NCBI GenBank assembly: GCA_014879535.1
Contig: JACSRX010000019.1
Coordinates: 1 to 64,000 of the forward strand
Source of the DNA: Chthoniobacterales bacterium
GTDB lineage: Bacteria; Verrucomicrobiota; Verrucomicrobiia; Chthoniobacterales; JACTMZ01
DNA: 64,000 bases
Reading direction: 5' to 3'
This document shows, one piece after another, positions 11,790 to 21,919 of this stretch; the stretch's first letter is position 1, and each line of letters opens with the position of its first letter. The notes beneath the pieces were generated by a model that was given only the letters and a program-made list of their open reading frames with translations, made no database searches and was not told the DNA's origin. A program made the position numbers and the translations under genes.

Positions 11790-13352
11790 ATGGCTGAAGA
11801 CGCCCCGATTTTGCCGGAGACACATCCCCCGCAGGGCCATCCCCTGTCCCCCGCGGTGATTCTCGCGGTCCTGGGCGCATCCGCGGCCGTGGCGGGATTC
11901 GCCATCAGCACCCAGAGCTATTGGATCGACGAGGCGCTTTCCCTCATCGTCGCCATGGCTCCCAATCCTTCCGAGGCTTGGCGTTATGCGCAGGCGGTCA
12001 GCGGCTCCACCCTGCAGATGCCGCTTTACCAGATCTATCTTTTCCTCTGGCACAAGGTCTTCGGCGGAAACGAATGGGCCATGAGGGCCTCGAACATTCC
12101 TTGGTTCTTCCTCGGCCAACTCGCCTTCCTCGTGCTCCTGCGCCAGCGCCCGAGGCTTGCGCTCACCACCTGCCTGCTTGCAGCCGTCAGCCCGATCCTC
12201 TGGATCTACCTCGACGAAACGCGGCCCTACATCATGCAATACGCCGCCGGTTGCTGGCTCGCTGCTGCCGTCGTCCGCCTCTCGTGTCCCGCGGACACCG
12301 CAGGCGTTCGCCTGCCGACCGTCGTCCTCGGAGCCTCACTCGTCATCCTCTTCGGATCCAGCCTGCTCGGCCTCGTGTGGAGCGCCGGGTTTCTCGCCGC
12401 GCTTCTGTGGCTGGGACGCCCGGAACTGCAAACTTCGCGGCCCGGCGCCCCCGCGCGCCCGTTCCTTTCCGCCGGAATATTCCTCGCACTCATCGCAACG
12501 CTTGCCGCCTATTACGTTTGGACATGGGATGCCGCCGGTCGCGGCTACCATCGTTCCGGCGCCTCCGTGCTGAGTCTCCCGTTTCTGGCCTATGAGTTTC
12601 TCGGCTTCTCGGGTTTCGGTCCCGGAAAACTCCAGATGCGCATGGAGCCCGTCCGCTCGGTGCTGAGAAGCCTGCCCACACTCCTGCCGTTGGCCGCGAC
12701 CATCGGAATGCTCGGCATTTTCGCCATGCTCCAATTCGCGCGCCGGGCCCCCGACCGCCGCACCATTGTCGCATGGACGATCGCCTTGGGGGCCCCTGCG
12801 GCGGTCGTTTTCGTGTCCCTCTTCCTGTTCGACCACAGGCCCCTTCCCCGCCATTTCATCCCCGCCCTGCCCGCCACCATCCTCGGCTTGGCGGCGCTCA
12901 TCGACGTGGCCTTCAGGCAGAAGTTCGTCCTCTGGCGCGCGGTCGCCGTGCTGCTCCCGCTTCTCTGGCTCGGGTCATCCCTCAACTTCCGTTGGCAACC
13001 CGTCCACGCGAAGGACAACTACCGCGAGGCCTCCGCGATCGCCGCCGCCGCGCTGCGCGACAACAAGGAAGTATGGTGGGCCGCCGACCCGGCGGCCGCC
13101 TTCATCTATTTCACGCCGGTCGCGCTCGAGGAGGCTCCGGGACGCGCGTGGGCCATGCAGGCACCATCGTGGGACGACATCCGGTTCAAGTTCCCGCCGC
13201 GCGTCATCATCATCAGCAAACCGGACATCCATGATCCCCAGGGAGCCGTCGCCCGTTACGCCGCGGAGAACCAGTTCTCACCCTCGATCAAGCTCCAAGC
13301 CTTCACCATCTTCACTCGGCACGGCGAACCTCTCCCGTCCCCCAGGCCCTGA
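11790..13352 (+). CDS. GT39-like membrane glycosyltransferase
   Basis: Multi-TM; SYWIDEALSLIVA and DETRPYIMQYA loop motifs. Confidence 0.75.
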   Translation: MAEDAPILPETHPPQGHPLSPAVILAVLGASAAVAGFAISTQSYWIDEALSLIVAMAPNPSEAWRYAQAVSGSTLQMPLYQIYLFLWHKVFGGNEWAMRASNIPWFFLGQLAFLVLLRQRPRLALTTCLLAAVSPILWIYLDETRPYIMQYAAGCWLAAAVVRLSCPADTAGVRLPTVVLGASLVILFGSSLLGLVWSAGFLAALLWLGRPELQTSRPGAPARPFLSAGIFLALIATLAAYYVWTWDAAGRGYHRSGASVLSLPFLAYEFLGFSGFGPGKLQMRMEPVRSVLRSLPTLLPLAATIGMLGIFAMLQFARRAPDRRTIVAWTIALGAPAAVVFVSLFLFDHRPLPRHFIPALPATILGLAALIDVAFRQKFVLWRAVAVLLPLLWLGSSLNFRWQPVHAKDNYREASAIAAAALRDNKEVWWAADPAAAFIYFTPVALEEAPGRAWAMQAPSWDDIRFKFPPRVIIISKPDIHDPQGAVARYAAENQFSPSIKLQAFTIFTRHGEPLPSPRP

Positions 13353-13372
13353 GCACCCACGGACACGACGTC

Positions 13373-14137
13373 ATGCCCACGGCTTCCAGCCCCGAGCCCC
13401 TGCGACTGCTGACCATCGTGATTCCCGCGCGCGACGAGGAGGGATGCATCGCCTCGACCGTGGAACACCTCCACCTCGAACTCGAACTGCGCGGCGTGCC
13501 GCATGAGATCATCGTGGTGGATGACGGATCGACGGACCGCACATGGGCCATCCTCGAGGAGATCCAAGCCAAGCTCCCTCCACTCAGATCCGTCAAGAAC
13601 CCGGGACCGCACGGCTTCGGGCGCGCCATCGTGAGAGGTCTCGATGCCATGACAGGCGACGCCGCCGTCATCTTCATGGCCGACGAGTCGGACGACTGCC
13701 GCGACGTCGTGCGCTATTGGGAGAAGCTCAACGAAGGGTTCGACTGCGTGTTCGGCAGCCGGTTCATGAAGGGCGGTGGCACCATCGACTATCCTCCGAT
13801 CAAGCTCTTCCTCAACCGCATCGCCAACGCCTTCGTGCGCCTCCTTTTCCGACACGGTCTCAACGACACGACAAATGCCTTCAAGGCCTACCGCAAGACC
13901 GTGATCGACGGGGTGCGTCCGATTTTGTCACCCCATTTCAACATCACCGTCGAACTCCCGCTCAAGGCCATCATCCGCGGTTACAGCTTCAGCGTGATCC
14001 CCATCACCTGGCGCAACCGCCGCCACGGCACCGCCAAGCTCAAGATCAAGGAAATGGGCAGCCGCTACCTCTTCATCGTCCTCTACGTGTGGCTCGAGAA
14101 ATATTTCTCCCGCGGCGACTATCGAAAGTCTGCATAG
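13373..14137 (+). CDS. Family 2 glycosyltransferase (dolichol-phosphate mannose synthase-like)
   Basis: TIVIPARDEEGCI, IIVVDDGSTDRT, FGSRFMKGG motifs. Confidence 0.88.
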   Translation: MPTASSPEPLRLLTIVIPARDEEGCIASTVEHLHLELELRGVPHEIIVVDDGSTDRTWAILEEIQAKLPPLRSVKNPGPHGFGRAIVRGLDAMTGDAAVIFMADESDDCRDVVRYWEKLNEGFDCVFGSRFMKGGGTIDYPPIKLFLNRIANAFVRLLFRHGLNDTTNAFKAYRKTVIDGVRPILSPHFNITVELPLKAIIRGYSFSVIPITWRNRRHGTAKLKIKEMGSRYLFIVLYVWLEKYFSRGDYRKSA

Positions 14138-14185
14138 AGCAGCCACATGCGATCCGTCCGACACCGGCGCCTTTCCTACTCAACC

Positions 14186-14857
14186 ATGACACCCCCTCAC
14201 GACGAATCTGATCTCAGCAGAATCTATACCCAACGGTTCACGCCCAATCAGGAGTATCGCCGAGAGGTTTGGCGAACACTGACATCGGAGTTCTTCCAGC
14301 GCTTGCTCCCGCTGTCCGCAACGGTTCTGGACCTTGGCTGCGGCTACGGAGAGTTCATCAACCATATCCATGCAGCAAGGAAGCTTGCCATGGACCTCAA
14401 CCCGGATGCTCTCCGCCACCTTGCAAACAATGTGGAGTTCGTGCACCAAGATTGCGCGCAACCATGGCCGATTTCTGCGGGGAGTTTGGATGCCGTCTTC
14501 ACAAGCAACTTCTTCGAGCATCTCCCGGACAAAGCCGCACTTGGACGGACACTCGATCACATACGCGTTGCATTGAAGCCCGGAGGGCGTCTCATCGCGA
14601 TGGGGCCGAATATCAAGCATGTGCCCGGATCTTATTGGGATTTCTGGGACCACTACATCCCGCTCACAGAGCAATCGCTGGCCGAAGCATTGTGCAACCG
14701 TGGCTTTGAAATCGAATGTGCGCGGGACCGCTTCATGCCCTATACCATGACGAATCAATGGCGCGCCCCAATCTCCTTAATCCGCATCTACCTGCAGCTT
14801 CCAGCGGTCTGGAAATTTTTTGGAAGACAATTTCTTGTGATCGGTTCCAAACCCTGA
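14186..14857 (+). CDS. Class I SAM-dependent methyltransferase
   Basis: VLDLGCGYGEFINHI motif I; EHLPDKAALGRTLDHIRVALKPGGRLIAMGP. Confidence 0.88.
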   Translation: MTPPHDESDLSRIYTQRFTPNQEYRREVWRTLTSEFFQRLLPLSATVLDLGCGYGEFINHIHAARKLAMDLNPDALRHLANNVEFVHQDCAQPWPISAGSLDAVFTSNFFEHLPDKAALGRTLDHIRVALKPGGRLIAMGPNIKHVPGSYWDFWDHYIPLTEQSLAEALCNRGFEIECARDRFMPYTMTNQWRAPISLIRIYLQLPAVWKFFGRQFLVIGSKP

Positions 14858-14858
14858 A

Positions 14859-16034
14859 ATGCGCAAAATCGCTGCAACGGCGCCTCATCCCCTCCTGTTT
14901 GCTGGATCTTTGTTGGCGGCATGGGTTCTGTCCTCCTTCCTCGCCGCCTCGGCCTGCGCCGACAGCTTCGTGCTCGCCACCTTCAACAACGGCGAGCAGA
15001 AGCTCCGCATCCTCCACTCGACGAATGCCGCGGAATTCCTCGGCCACGCCCAGGGCACGGTTTACACGCCGCCGCCCGGCAACAACCTGCGCGACCCATC
15101 CATCACCCATCACCGCGGACGGTATTACCTCTGCCACACGGCGGGGAATTTCGGGGCCGTGGACTTTTTTTCGATCCTTGTCTCGGACAATCTCTGGGAC
15201 TGGTCGCACCTCACCGACGTCAGCATGGCGGCCGTCGGCGATGTCCTCTGGACATGGGCGCCCGAATGGTTCCTCGACGATGACGGTTCCCTGCATGTCT
15301 TCGTCAGCGCTTCGACCACCCCGCAGATCAGCATCAAGCACAAGATCTACGAGCTTCATCCCCTCGACCCGGACGTCCTGACGGAATGGTCGGTGCCTGC
15401 CGAGGTCACGGGCCCCGAGGCTTTCCCCCCGTGGACCGAGGATGAAACCTATGTGGGCGCCTACGACCCCTATGTCGTGAAGCGCGACGGCACCTATTGG
15501 ATGTTTTTCTACAACACGCGCTCATGGCACATCGAGCTGGCCCGGTCCACCAACGGGCTCACGGGGCCCTACGAGCCGTCACGCACCAACAACTGGCAGG
15601 GAATCGGCGCCTTCAAGGAAGGCCCCACCGTGATGTATCTCGGAGGCGGCCGATGGCGCATGATTTACGCGGACGTGATCTACTCCTTCCTCAGCTACAT
15701 CGACTCGACAAACAACTGGGCGACATGGAGCGCGCCCCAACCGGTCACGCTTCCCGGCGCACCCACAAATTTCACCGTCAACCACGGCACCCTCATCGTC
15801 CCGCCGGGCGGACTCGATCTGGACGCCCGCATCGCCACCGCCGGGGCCGGCCATGTTCAAATCGCCTTCCAAGCCACCGAGGGGGACCACTACCGTCTCT
15901 CCACCAGCACCAATCTCTCCGCGTGGACAACAGCAGAAATCATCCCGCCCGCAGCCAGCAACCCGGTGATCCGGACGCTGCCGACATCCGGAAGCGAGCG
16001 CCAATTCTGGCGCCTCGAGCGCCTGCTTCCCTGA
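14859..16034 (+). CDS. Secreted GH43-like five-bladed propeller protein
   Basis: Signal peptide; NLRDPSITHHRGRYYLCHT, APEWFLDDDGSLHVFVS, AYDPYVVKRDGTYWMFFYNT. Confidence 0.7.
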   Translation: MRKIAATAPHPLLFAGSLLAAWVLSSFLAASACADSFVLATFNNGEQKLRILHSTNAAEFLGHAQGTVYTPPPGNNLRDPSITHHRGRYYLCHTAGNFGAVDFFSILVSDNLWDWSHLTDVSMAAVGDVLWTWAPEWFLDDDGSLHVFVSASTTPQISIKHKIYELHPLDPDVLTEWSVPAEVTGPEAFPPWTEDETYVGAYDPYVVKRDGTYWMFFYNTRSWHIELARSTNGLTGPYEPSRTNNWQGIGAFKEGPTVMYLGGGRWRMIYADVIYSFLSYIDSTNNWATWSAPQPVTLPGAPTNFTVNHGTLIVPPGGLDLDARIATAGAGHVQIAFQATEGDHYRLSTSTNLSAWTTAEIIPPAASNPVIRTLPTSGSERQFWRLERLLP

Positions 16035-16086
16035 ACGATTGGGTGGACGCCCCGCGCACCTCGATTGGCAGACGCGAGGCATTCCC

Positions 16087-17496
16087 ATGAATTTTTCCGA
16101 GCTTCGATTCTGGATCTACCTCACCGTCGCCCTCGCGGTCGTCGCTCTCATCCGTCCCCTCGTCCTGCACGCATCAGGACACCGCAATGAGGCCGCGTCC
16201 ATCTACGACAGGACGGCCATCCTCGGCATCGGTCTTTTTCTGCTCGGATGCGTGAGCCCGACCACGCTCGGCATTTTTCTCTTTGTCTGCGCGATCACCT
16301 ATCTCGGGCTTGCGCTCTTCCTGCGAAGGGCCGGTGCTCATCGTTACCTGTTTCTCGTCATCCTCGTCCCGCTCCAACTCCTTCCGCTGCTCTATTACAA
16401 ATACGGGGATTTTTTCGCCAACGGGATCCTGCGCCAGGACATCCCGGGACTCTCGGGACTCATCATCCCCGTGGGACTTTCGTTCTACACCTTCCAGGTC
16501 GTCGGCTTCGTCATCGACACCGTGATCCACAAGCATCCGCTGCCAACATTTCTGGATTTCATGAACTTCGCGGGCTTCTTCCCGCAGATCGTCGCGGGTC
16601 CGATCGAGCGCCGGGAAAGCCTCCTCCCGCAAATGCAGGCATTCCGGTTCCGGTGGGACGCGGCAGCCATCGACAGCGGGGCGCCTTGGATCGTCCTCGG
16701 GCTCTTCTTCAAAGTCTGCCTCGCCGACAATCTGGCGGTGCATTTCGATCCGCGTTCCGCGGACAATCCCTTCTCCATCTGGCTCAACAACCTGATTTTC
16801 GGTTTCCGCATTTACTACGATTTCGCCGGTTACAGCTTCGTCGCCCTCGGGATTGCGCGCTGCTTCGGCATCAATTTGACGCTCAACTTTGCCAGCCCCT
16901 ACGTCTCCACGAACTCCCAGGAATTCTGGCGCCGCTGGCACATCACGCTCAGCACGTGGTTCCGCGACTATGTCTATCTGCCTCTCGGTGGCAGCCGGAC
17001 GAAGCTTTGGGGACTCACGATCCTGCTTGTCTTCATCGTCTCCGGCATCTGGCACGGGGCCGGTTGGAATTTCATCATGTGGGGTGCGCTCTGGGGCCTG
17101 ATGCTGCTCGGTTTCCACGCTTTCAAAAGGCTGCGGCTCCCTGCGATGGCGGGATGGGCGCTCACGATGCTCGGTGCATTTTTTGCATGGCTCTGCTTCT
17201 ACGAGACACGAACACCGGTCCTGCTCACCAAGATCGCAACGCTGCTGACTCCCGCAAGTTACACGGCGGAGAATCTCCACGCAGCCGCGCGAATGCTCGA
17301 GCCGGGCAATGCCTTCGTCCTCGGCGTCTTCCTCCTCCTTGCGTGCCTCACTTTGGCTGTCGAATGGTGGTCTCTGCGCCGGTTCGATGAGCCCTATGCG
17401 ATCTTCATGCGACCGGCGGTTCTCTGCATTCTCGTCGTCCTGACCGTGCTTCTTGCGCCCTCCGAGAAGAACGATTTCATCTATTTCGCCTTCTGA
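16087..17496 (+). CDS. MBOAT family O-acyltransferase (AlgI-like)
   Basis: FWRRWHITLSTWFRDYVYLPLGG and SGIWHGAGWNFIMWGALWG signatures. Confidence 0.92.
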   Translation: MNFSELRFWIYLTVALAVVALIRPLVLHASGHRNEAASIYDRTAILGIGLFLLGCVSPTTLGIFLFVCAITYLGLALFLRRAGAHRYLFLVILVPLQLLPLLYYKYGDFFANGILRQDIPGLSGLIIPVGLSFYTFQVVGFVIDTVIHKHPLPTFLDFMNFAGFFPQIVAGPIERRESLLPQMQAFRFRWDAAAIDSGAPWIVLGLFFKVCLADNLAVHFDPRSADNPFSIWLNNLIFGFRIYYDFAGYSFVALGIARCFGINLTLNFASPYVSTNSQEFWRRWHITLSTWFRDYVYLPLGGSRTKLWGLTILLVFIVSGIWHGAGWNFIMWGALWGLMLLGFHAFKRLRLPAMAGWALTMLGAFFAWLCFYETRTPVLLTKIATLLTPASYTAENLHAAARMLEPGNAFVLGVFLLLACLTLAVEWWSLRRFDEPYAIFMRPAVLCILVVLTVLLAPSEKNDFIYFAF

Positions 17497-17498
17497 AC

Positions 17499-18470
17499 AT
17501 GCCGTCCCCACGAATTCCCCGCATGGCCTTGGCACTTCTGGCTGTCGCCATGGCCTCGGTCATTGCCGGGGCGACCTACGGCATTTGGTGGAATCCGGAC
17601 CTCGGATTCTGGAAGGAAATGGCCCGCCGCAAATTCGCCTGGGTCGAGAAATTGCACGGGAAACATGACCGTGCGATCGGGGTGGTCGGAGGCTCGACCA
17701 CGCTCTTCGCCATCGATGCGGGGATGCTGGAGGAGAAATACGGACTCCCCGTGGCAAACTTGGGGATGGCGGCAAGCCTCGGTCCCGATGTTTGCGCGGG
17801 ATTCGGGTTCTCGGCACTTCGACGCGGGGATTTTCTCATCGTCAGCCTCGAGCCCGCCATGCTCACGGACCAGACCGCCCCGACGGCAAGCGGAACGCAG
17901 CTCGCGATCGCCCTCGGCAGGCCTGAACTGCTGACGTGGGGAAATGGTCCGGGGCTCTTCCTGCGCCTGGTCAATCCTGCCACCATACTCCCGGGCGGCT
18001 ATCATGTGGTCACTCTCCTCGGAAAACTCGCCCTCGGACAACGCCTCTCACGCTACAAACTCGAGGACAGCCGGCCCGGGGGATTCTTGATCACCAACGA
18101 AAGGCAGCCGTTCGCCGAGGCCCTCAAATCCGGGGGAACCGGCCCGCTGCAACTTTCGGCGGATGGAAGGACCCTGCTCGAGCGCATGCGCACCGAGGCG
18201 GACGCCCGGGGAATCCAGATTGCCTATGTGTTGCCTTGGGCCTTCTGCCCGGAGCCCGCCGCCGCGGCGCGTAGGGCGGCTTACCGGCCTCTGCTCCACC
18301 AGATCGGACAGATCATGCCCGTTCTTGACGAGCCACAACTCGGCGTCCACACGGTCCTCGCCGATTTCTCCGATTCGGCTCAGCACCTCACGGAAGAGGC
18401 GGCCCGGCACCGATCCGAAGTGTTCGCCGAGACTTTGCGGATGCATCTCGATGCCAACCCGGCGCATTGA
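17499..18470 (+). CDS. Predicted SGNH-like/AlgX-DltD-like partner of the MBOAT protein
   Basis: N-terminal TM; IGVVGGSTTLFAIDAGMLEEKYGLPVANLGM; directly downstream of the MBOAT gene. Confidence 0.6.
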   Translation: MPSPRIPRMALALLAVAMASVIAGATYGIWWNPDLGFWKEMARRKFAWVEKLHGKHDRAIGVVGGSTTLFAIDAGMLEEKYGLPVANLGMAASLGPDVCAGFGFSALRRGDFLIVSLEPAMLTDQTAPTASGTQLAIALGRPELLTWGNGPGLFLRLVNPATILPGGYHVVTLLGKLALGQRLSRYKLEDSRPGGFLITNERQPFAEALKSGGTGPLQLSADGRTLLERMRTEADARGIQIAYVLPWAFCPEPAAAARRAAYRPLLHQIGQIMPVLDEPQLGVHTVLADFSDSAQHLTEEAARHRSEVFAETLRMHLDANPAH

Positions 18471-18507
18471 CCTGTTCTGCGGGGTGAATGATAGATAGGA
18501 CGAACCG

Positions 18508-20061
18508 ATGGAACCTTCCGAGCCGCAACGCCGATACGTCGCCCCCGCGGTTCTGGCGACGGCTTCGTTGCTCGGCATCTTCGCCTTCCACCTGTTCTAC
18601 GCGTGGCAGGGATTTCCGATCTTCCGCGACCAGCATTTGGGGGCAGCCTTGATTTATGCGCGCGACGGGATCGACCTGCTGCGCCCTGTCATCGTCGGAT
18701 TCAATGCAAACAACGCACCGACGCCGCAGGAATTTCCGCTCTGGCAGGCCGCAGCCTCATTGCCGCTGCGGTGGTTCGGCGGATGGTTCGGCTGGGCGAA
18801 CATCGTCTCCATCCTGCTTTTCTGCACCGCGCTTTACCCGGCCTACCGCCTCGGCGCCGAACTCGGCGGCCGCGCCGCAGGGTGGTGGACGGTTGCACTC
18901 CTCCTGATCCAGCCCTTGGTTTGGACGCAGGGAGGTCAGGCTGGAACCGACAGCACATGCATCGCCGCGGCCATCTGGTTCTTCTACTGCGGCCACCGCG
19001 CACTCCGGACTCCCCGCAAGGTCATGTGGACTCTGGCCACGGCGGTGACCGGCGCCTTGGCCGCGACACTCAAGCTGCCGTTCATGATGGCTGCCGGTCT
19101 GGCCCTCGGCATCCTCCTGCTTCTCAACCACCGCAAAAATCCGTCCGCATGGGTGTCCCTCGGAATCGCGGGCGCCTTCGCCGCCGGCGTGTTCGCTGTT
19201 TGGACGCACCATACCGATGCCTGCATCGCGCAGGCGGAATTTCCCTACGTCGATCTTCGCTTGTCCCACAACCCGGAGATGGTCTGGTGGTATTTCGGGG
19301 ACTGGAACTACCGCCTCAACCCGGCCAACTGGATCAAGGGAGGATGGCGCGCCCTGAACGGACTCTTCGGCAGCTTTGCCTTGGTGGCGCTCCCGGCGGC
19401 CGCGTTGGGACTGCGTCGCGCTCCCTCAACCGCCGTGGCGCTGCTTGCGGGAGCCTTCGCCGTGACATGCATTTTCTCCCATCTGGTCCTGCACCATCAC
19501 CAATATTTCCTCATGTATTCGCTGCCCGTGGCGCTGCTCATCACCCCGGTCGTTTCCGGGGGATGGGCAAGGCTGGAAAGCGTTTGGCGGTGGCCGAAAT
19601 TCCTCCTCGTCGCAGCCCTGCTCGTCGTCGGTCTTCTCGGCGTCCTCCAAGGGATCATCGGTCTGGAAACCATCCATCAGGACCCCTACCCCGACACGAT
19701 CACCCGCCGCATCAAGGAGCACACGTCACCGCAGGACAAGCTGCTGATTGTCGGAGGCGGATGGGGTGGAGATTACCTTTTCCTGAGCGACCGCGAAGGG
19801 CTCTCCATATGGAGCGCCGGATTCCTCGACGAGAATGACAACCTCCGACGCCTGCGCGACCTCGGCTACACCAAACTCGTCCTGATCGGCGAGTCCCCCC
19901 TCGCCGCAGCACTGCAAATGACCAATCCGGGAGGCGCCGATTACCAGCGGCGAACCTATGAGCCTGCGCTCAGTCCGGCCAGCCGGGAATGGACGACAGT
20001 GCATCAGGATGCCGATCTGATCATCAAACAACTGCCCGTTGGCGGCAGTCCGAACCCATGA
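18508..20061 (+). CDS. GT39-like membrane glycosyltransferase
   Basis: Multi-TM hydrophobic ORF with GT-C topology and a C-terminal soluble region. Confidence 0.65.
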   Translation: MEPSEPQRRYVAPAVLATASLLGIFAFHLFYAWQGFPIFRDQHLGAALIYARDGIDLLRPVIVGFNANNAPTPQEFPLWQAAASLPLRWFGGWFGWANIVSILLFCTALYPAYRLGAELGGRAAGWWTVALLLIQPLVWTQGGQAGTDSTCIAAAIWFFYCGHRALRTPRKVMWTLATAVTGALAATLKLPFMMAAGLALGILLLLNHRKNPSAWVSLGIAGAFAAGVFAVWTHHTDACIAQAEFPYVDLRLSHNPEMVWWYFGDWNYRLNPANWIKGGWRALNGLFGSFALVALPAAALGLRRAPSTAVALLAGAFAVTCIFSHLVLHHHQYFLMYSLPVALLITPVVSGGWARLESVWRWPKFLLVAALLVVGLLGVLQGIIGLETIHQDPYPDTITRRIKEHTSPQDKLLIVGGGWGGDYLFLSDREGLSIWSAGFLDENDNLRRLRDLGYTKLVLIGESPLAAALQMTNPGGADYQRRTYEPALSPASREWTTVHQDADLIIKQLPVGGSPNP

Positions 20062-20813
20062 GCCCTCTGAAAAAATGGACCAAATCCCTTGTTCTCGCGA
20101 ACCCGCGTTTCGCCGAGCGCTTCTACGGGATGCTCACCATCCTGCGGGCGAAACGCGCCGCGCGGGATGGCGCATCGTTCGGCCAGAGCGGCGAGGACGC
20201 ATGGCTCGTCCGGCAGCTTGCAGACAGCAACATCCCCTGGGCCGCGTCCGGATTCTACATCGACATCGGGGCGAACCACCCCGTCGTGCTCAGCTCCACA
20301 TACCTGCTCTACCGCCATGGCTGGAGGGGCCTCACGGTCGAGCCGATCCCCTCGTTGTGTGCTCTTCACCGCCGGATGCGTCCGCGGGACATCTGCCTCA
20401 ACGCGGGCGTCGGCGCCCGCGCGGAGGAACGCGCATTCTGGGAAACGGCCCCGGATGTCTTCTCTTCGTTCTCCCGGGAGGCTCCGCTCGAGGCCGAGGC
20501 CAATGGATGGTGCCGCGTTCTCCGCGAATCCCGTGTGCGTGTCGTCACCCCGGACGACATCCTGCATCACGTTCCGGAAGGCATCGCGGTCAACCACCTC
20601 TCGATCGACACCGAGGGACTGGATGTCGAGATTCTTGCAAACTGGCCATGGGAGCGCTCCCGGCCGGATCTGATTTCGTGCGAAGCTTCGGCAACCCGTG
20701 ACCACCGATCCGAAGCCAACCGCCTGCTGACGGCTGCGGGCTACCAACCGGTCAAGGAATTCGCCGTCACCGCATTTTGGAAATCCGCGACTCTCGGCGG
20801 GGATTTCGGCTGA
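20058..20813 (+). CDS. FkbM family methyltransferase
   Basis: GQSGEDAWLVRQL, GFYIDIGANHPVVLSSTYLLYRHGWRGLTVEPIP, NHLSIDTEGLDVEIL. Confidence 0.88.
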   Translation: MSPLKKWTKSLVLANPRFAERFYGMLTILRAKRAARDGASFGQSGEDAWLVRQLADSNIPWAASGFYIDIGANHPVVLSSTYLLYRHGWRGLTVEPIPSLCALHRRMRPRDICLNAGVGARAEERAFWETAPDVFSSFSREAPLEAEANGWCRVLRESRVRVVTPDDILHHVPEGIAVNHLSIDTEGLDVEILANWPWERSRPDLISCEASATRDHRSEANRLLTAAGYQPVKEFAVTAFWKSATLGGDFG

Positions 20814-20815
20814 CC

Positions 20816-21835
20816 TCAAGCTGCCCTCGTTGCTCCGGTGATCGCCCTGTAGATGTCGCGGATTTGCCCCCCCACCTCGAGCCACGTGGGCGGACGCACG
20901 GGAAGGGGAAGACGGGGGGCCGCCTCGTAAAACTCCCGCAAAGCGCGGGCCATGCCTCCGGCATCGGTGGCACCGCAGTAGGTCGCATCGGCTCCGAATG
21001 TGTCTCGTGCCCACGGCAGATCCGAAAGAAGCAGCGGACACCCCGCCGCCACCGCCTCGAGGGCCGACGCGCTCAGGCTCTCCATCGTGCTGAGCAGCAC
21101 GAATCCCCGGGCCTTCCGATAAGCCTCCGCGAGATCGGCGCGCGCGGGGAGAAACCCGACGTAGGTCAGCCGCCCCGGATTCTCCGCAACCAGCTTCCGG
21201 AACTCCATGAAGTAGGGATCATCCTCCGAATAGGGCTTCCCGGTGAAAACCATGGAAACACCGGCCGTCAATGCGGCCCGGGCCGTTTCCAGATTCCGCT
21301 TGCGGGGATGAATCGTGGCCGTGCTGATGAGGTAGTCCCCGCATGCCTCCGGGCGGTCCGCAAAGAACAACTCGTCAATGCCGACCGTGACGACATGGAG
21401 GCGGGCGGGATCGGCGCGGAACAGCTGGCGCATCAATTTCGCCTCGTAAGGCGTGACGGCGAGAACCGCATCAGCCTCGCGGTAGGACGACCAGCGCGGC
21501 ATGTCGCGGAACACCGGGGGCATCAGTGTCTCGAAACACCGGTTGAGCGCCGCTTGGAGCCGCAACAGCGATGCCGGACGGGACCCCTGTCCCGTGAGCA
21601 GGTCGCTCATCACGTATTTCATCCCCTTGCCCTGTGCGAAGCGGATGTGCGATGGCGCTGCACGGCCGAAAAAATGGATGATGTCACCCCGCTGATCCTC
21701 GTCGAACCACCGCAGGTATTCGACCTCGACACCATGATGCTCAAGCGCGGCCTTGGTTCTCTCGATCTGTATCTGCAGCCCCCCGTGGGCGAGCAGGAAC
21801 GGCAGGTTGTGGTCGATCAATACCTTCACTGTCAT
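20816..21835 (-). CDS. Family 4 glycosyltransferase
   Basis: MTVKVLIDHNLPFLLAHGGLQIQIE start; C-terminal ESLSASALEAVAAGCPLLLSD. Confidence 0.82.
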   Translation of the reverse strand: MTVKVLIDHNLPFLLAHGGLQIQIERTKAALEHHGVEVEYLRWFDEDQRGDIIHFFGRAAPSHIRFAQGKGMKYVMSDLLTGQGSRPASLLRLQAALNRCFETLMPPVFRDMPRWSSYREADAVLAVTPYEAKLMRQLFRADPARLHVVTVGIDELFFADRPEACGDYLISTATIHPRKRNLETARAALTAGVSMVFTGKPYSEDDPYFMEFRKLVAENPGRLTYVGFLPARADLAEAYRKARGFVLLSTMESLSASALEAVAAGCPLLLSDLPWARDTFGADATYCGATDAGGMARALREFYEAAPRLPLPVRPPTWLEVGGQIRDIYRAITGATRAA

Positions 21836-21919
21836 GCACGAGTAGCAGGCGCGCGCGCCATGCGTCCATTCCCTTTGTGCTTTAACGGCGCGGGGGCTTC
21901 TTGAACTATCACCCGGCAC

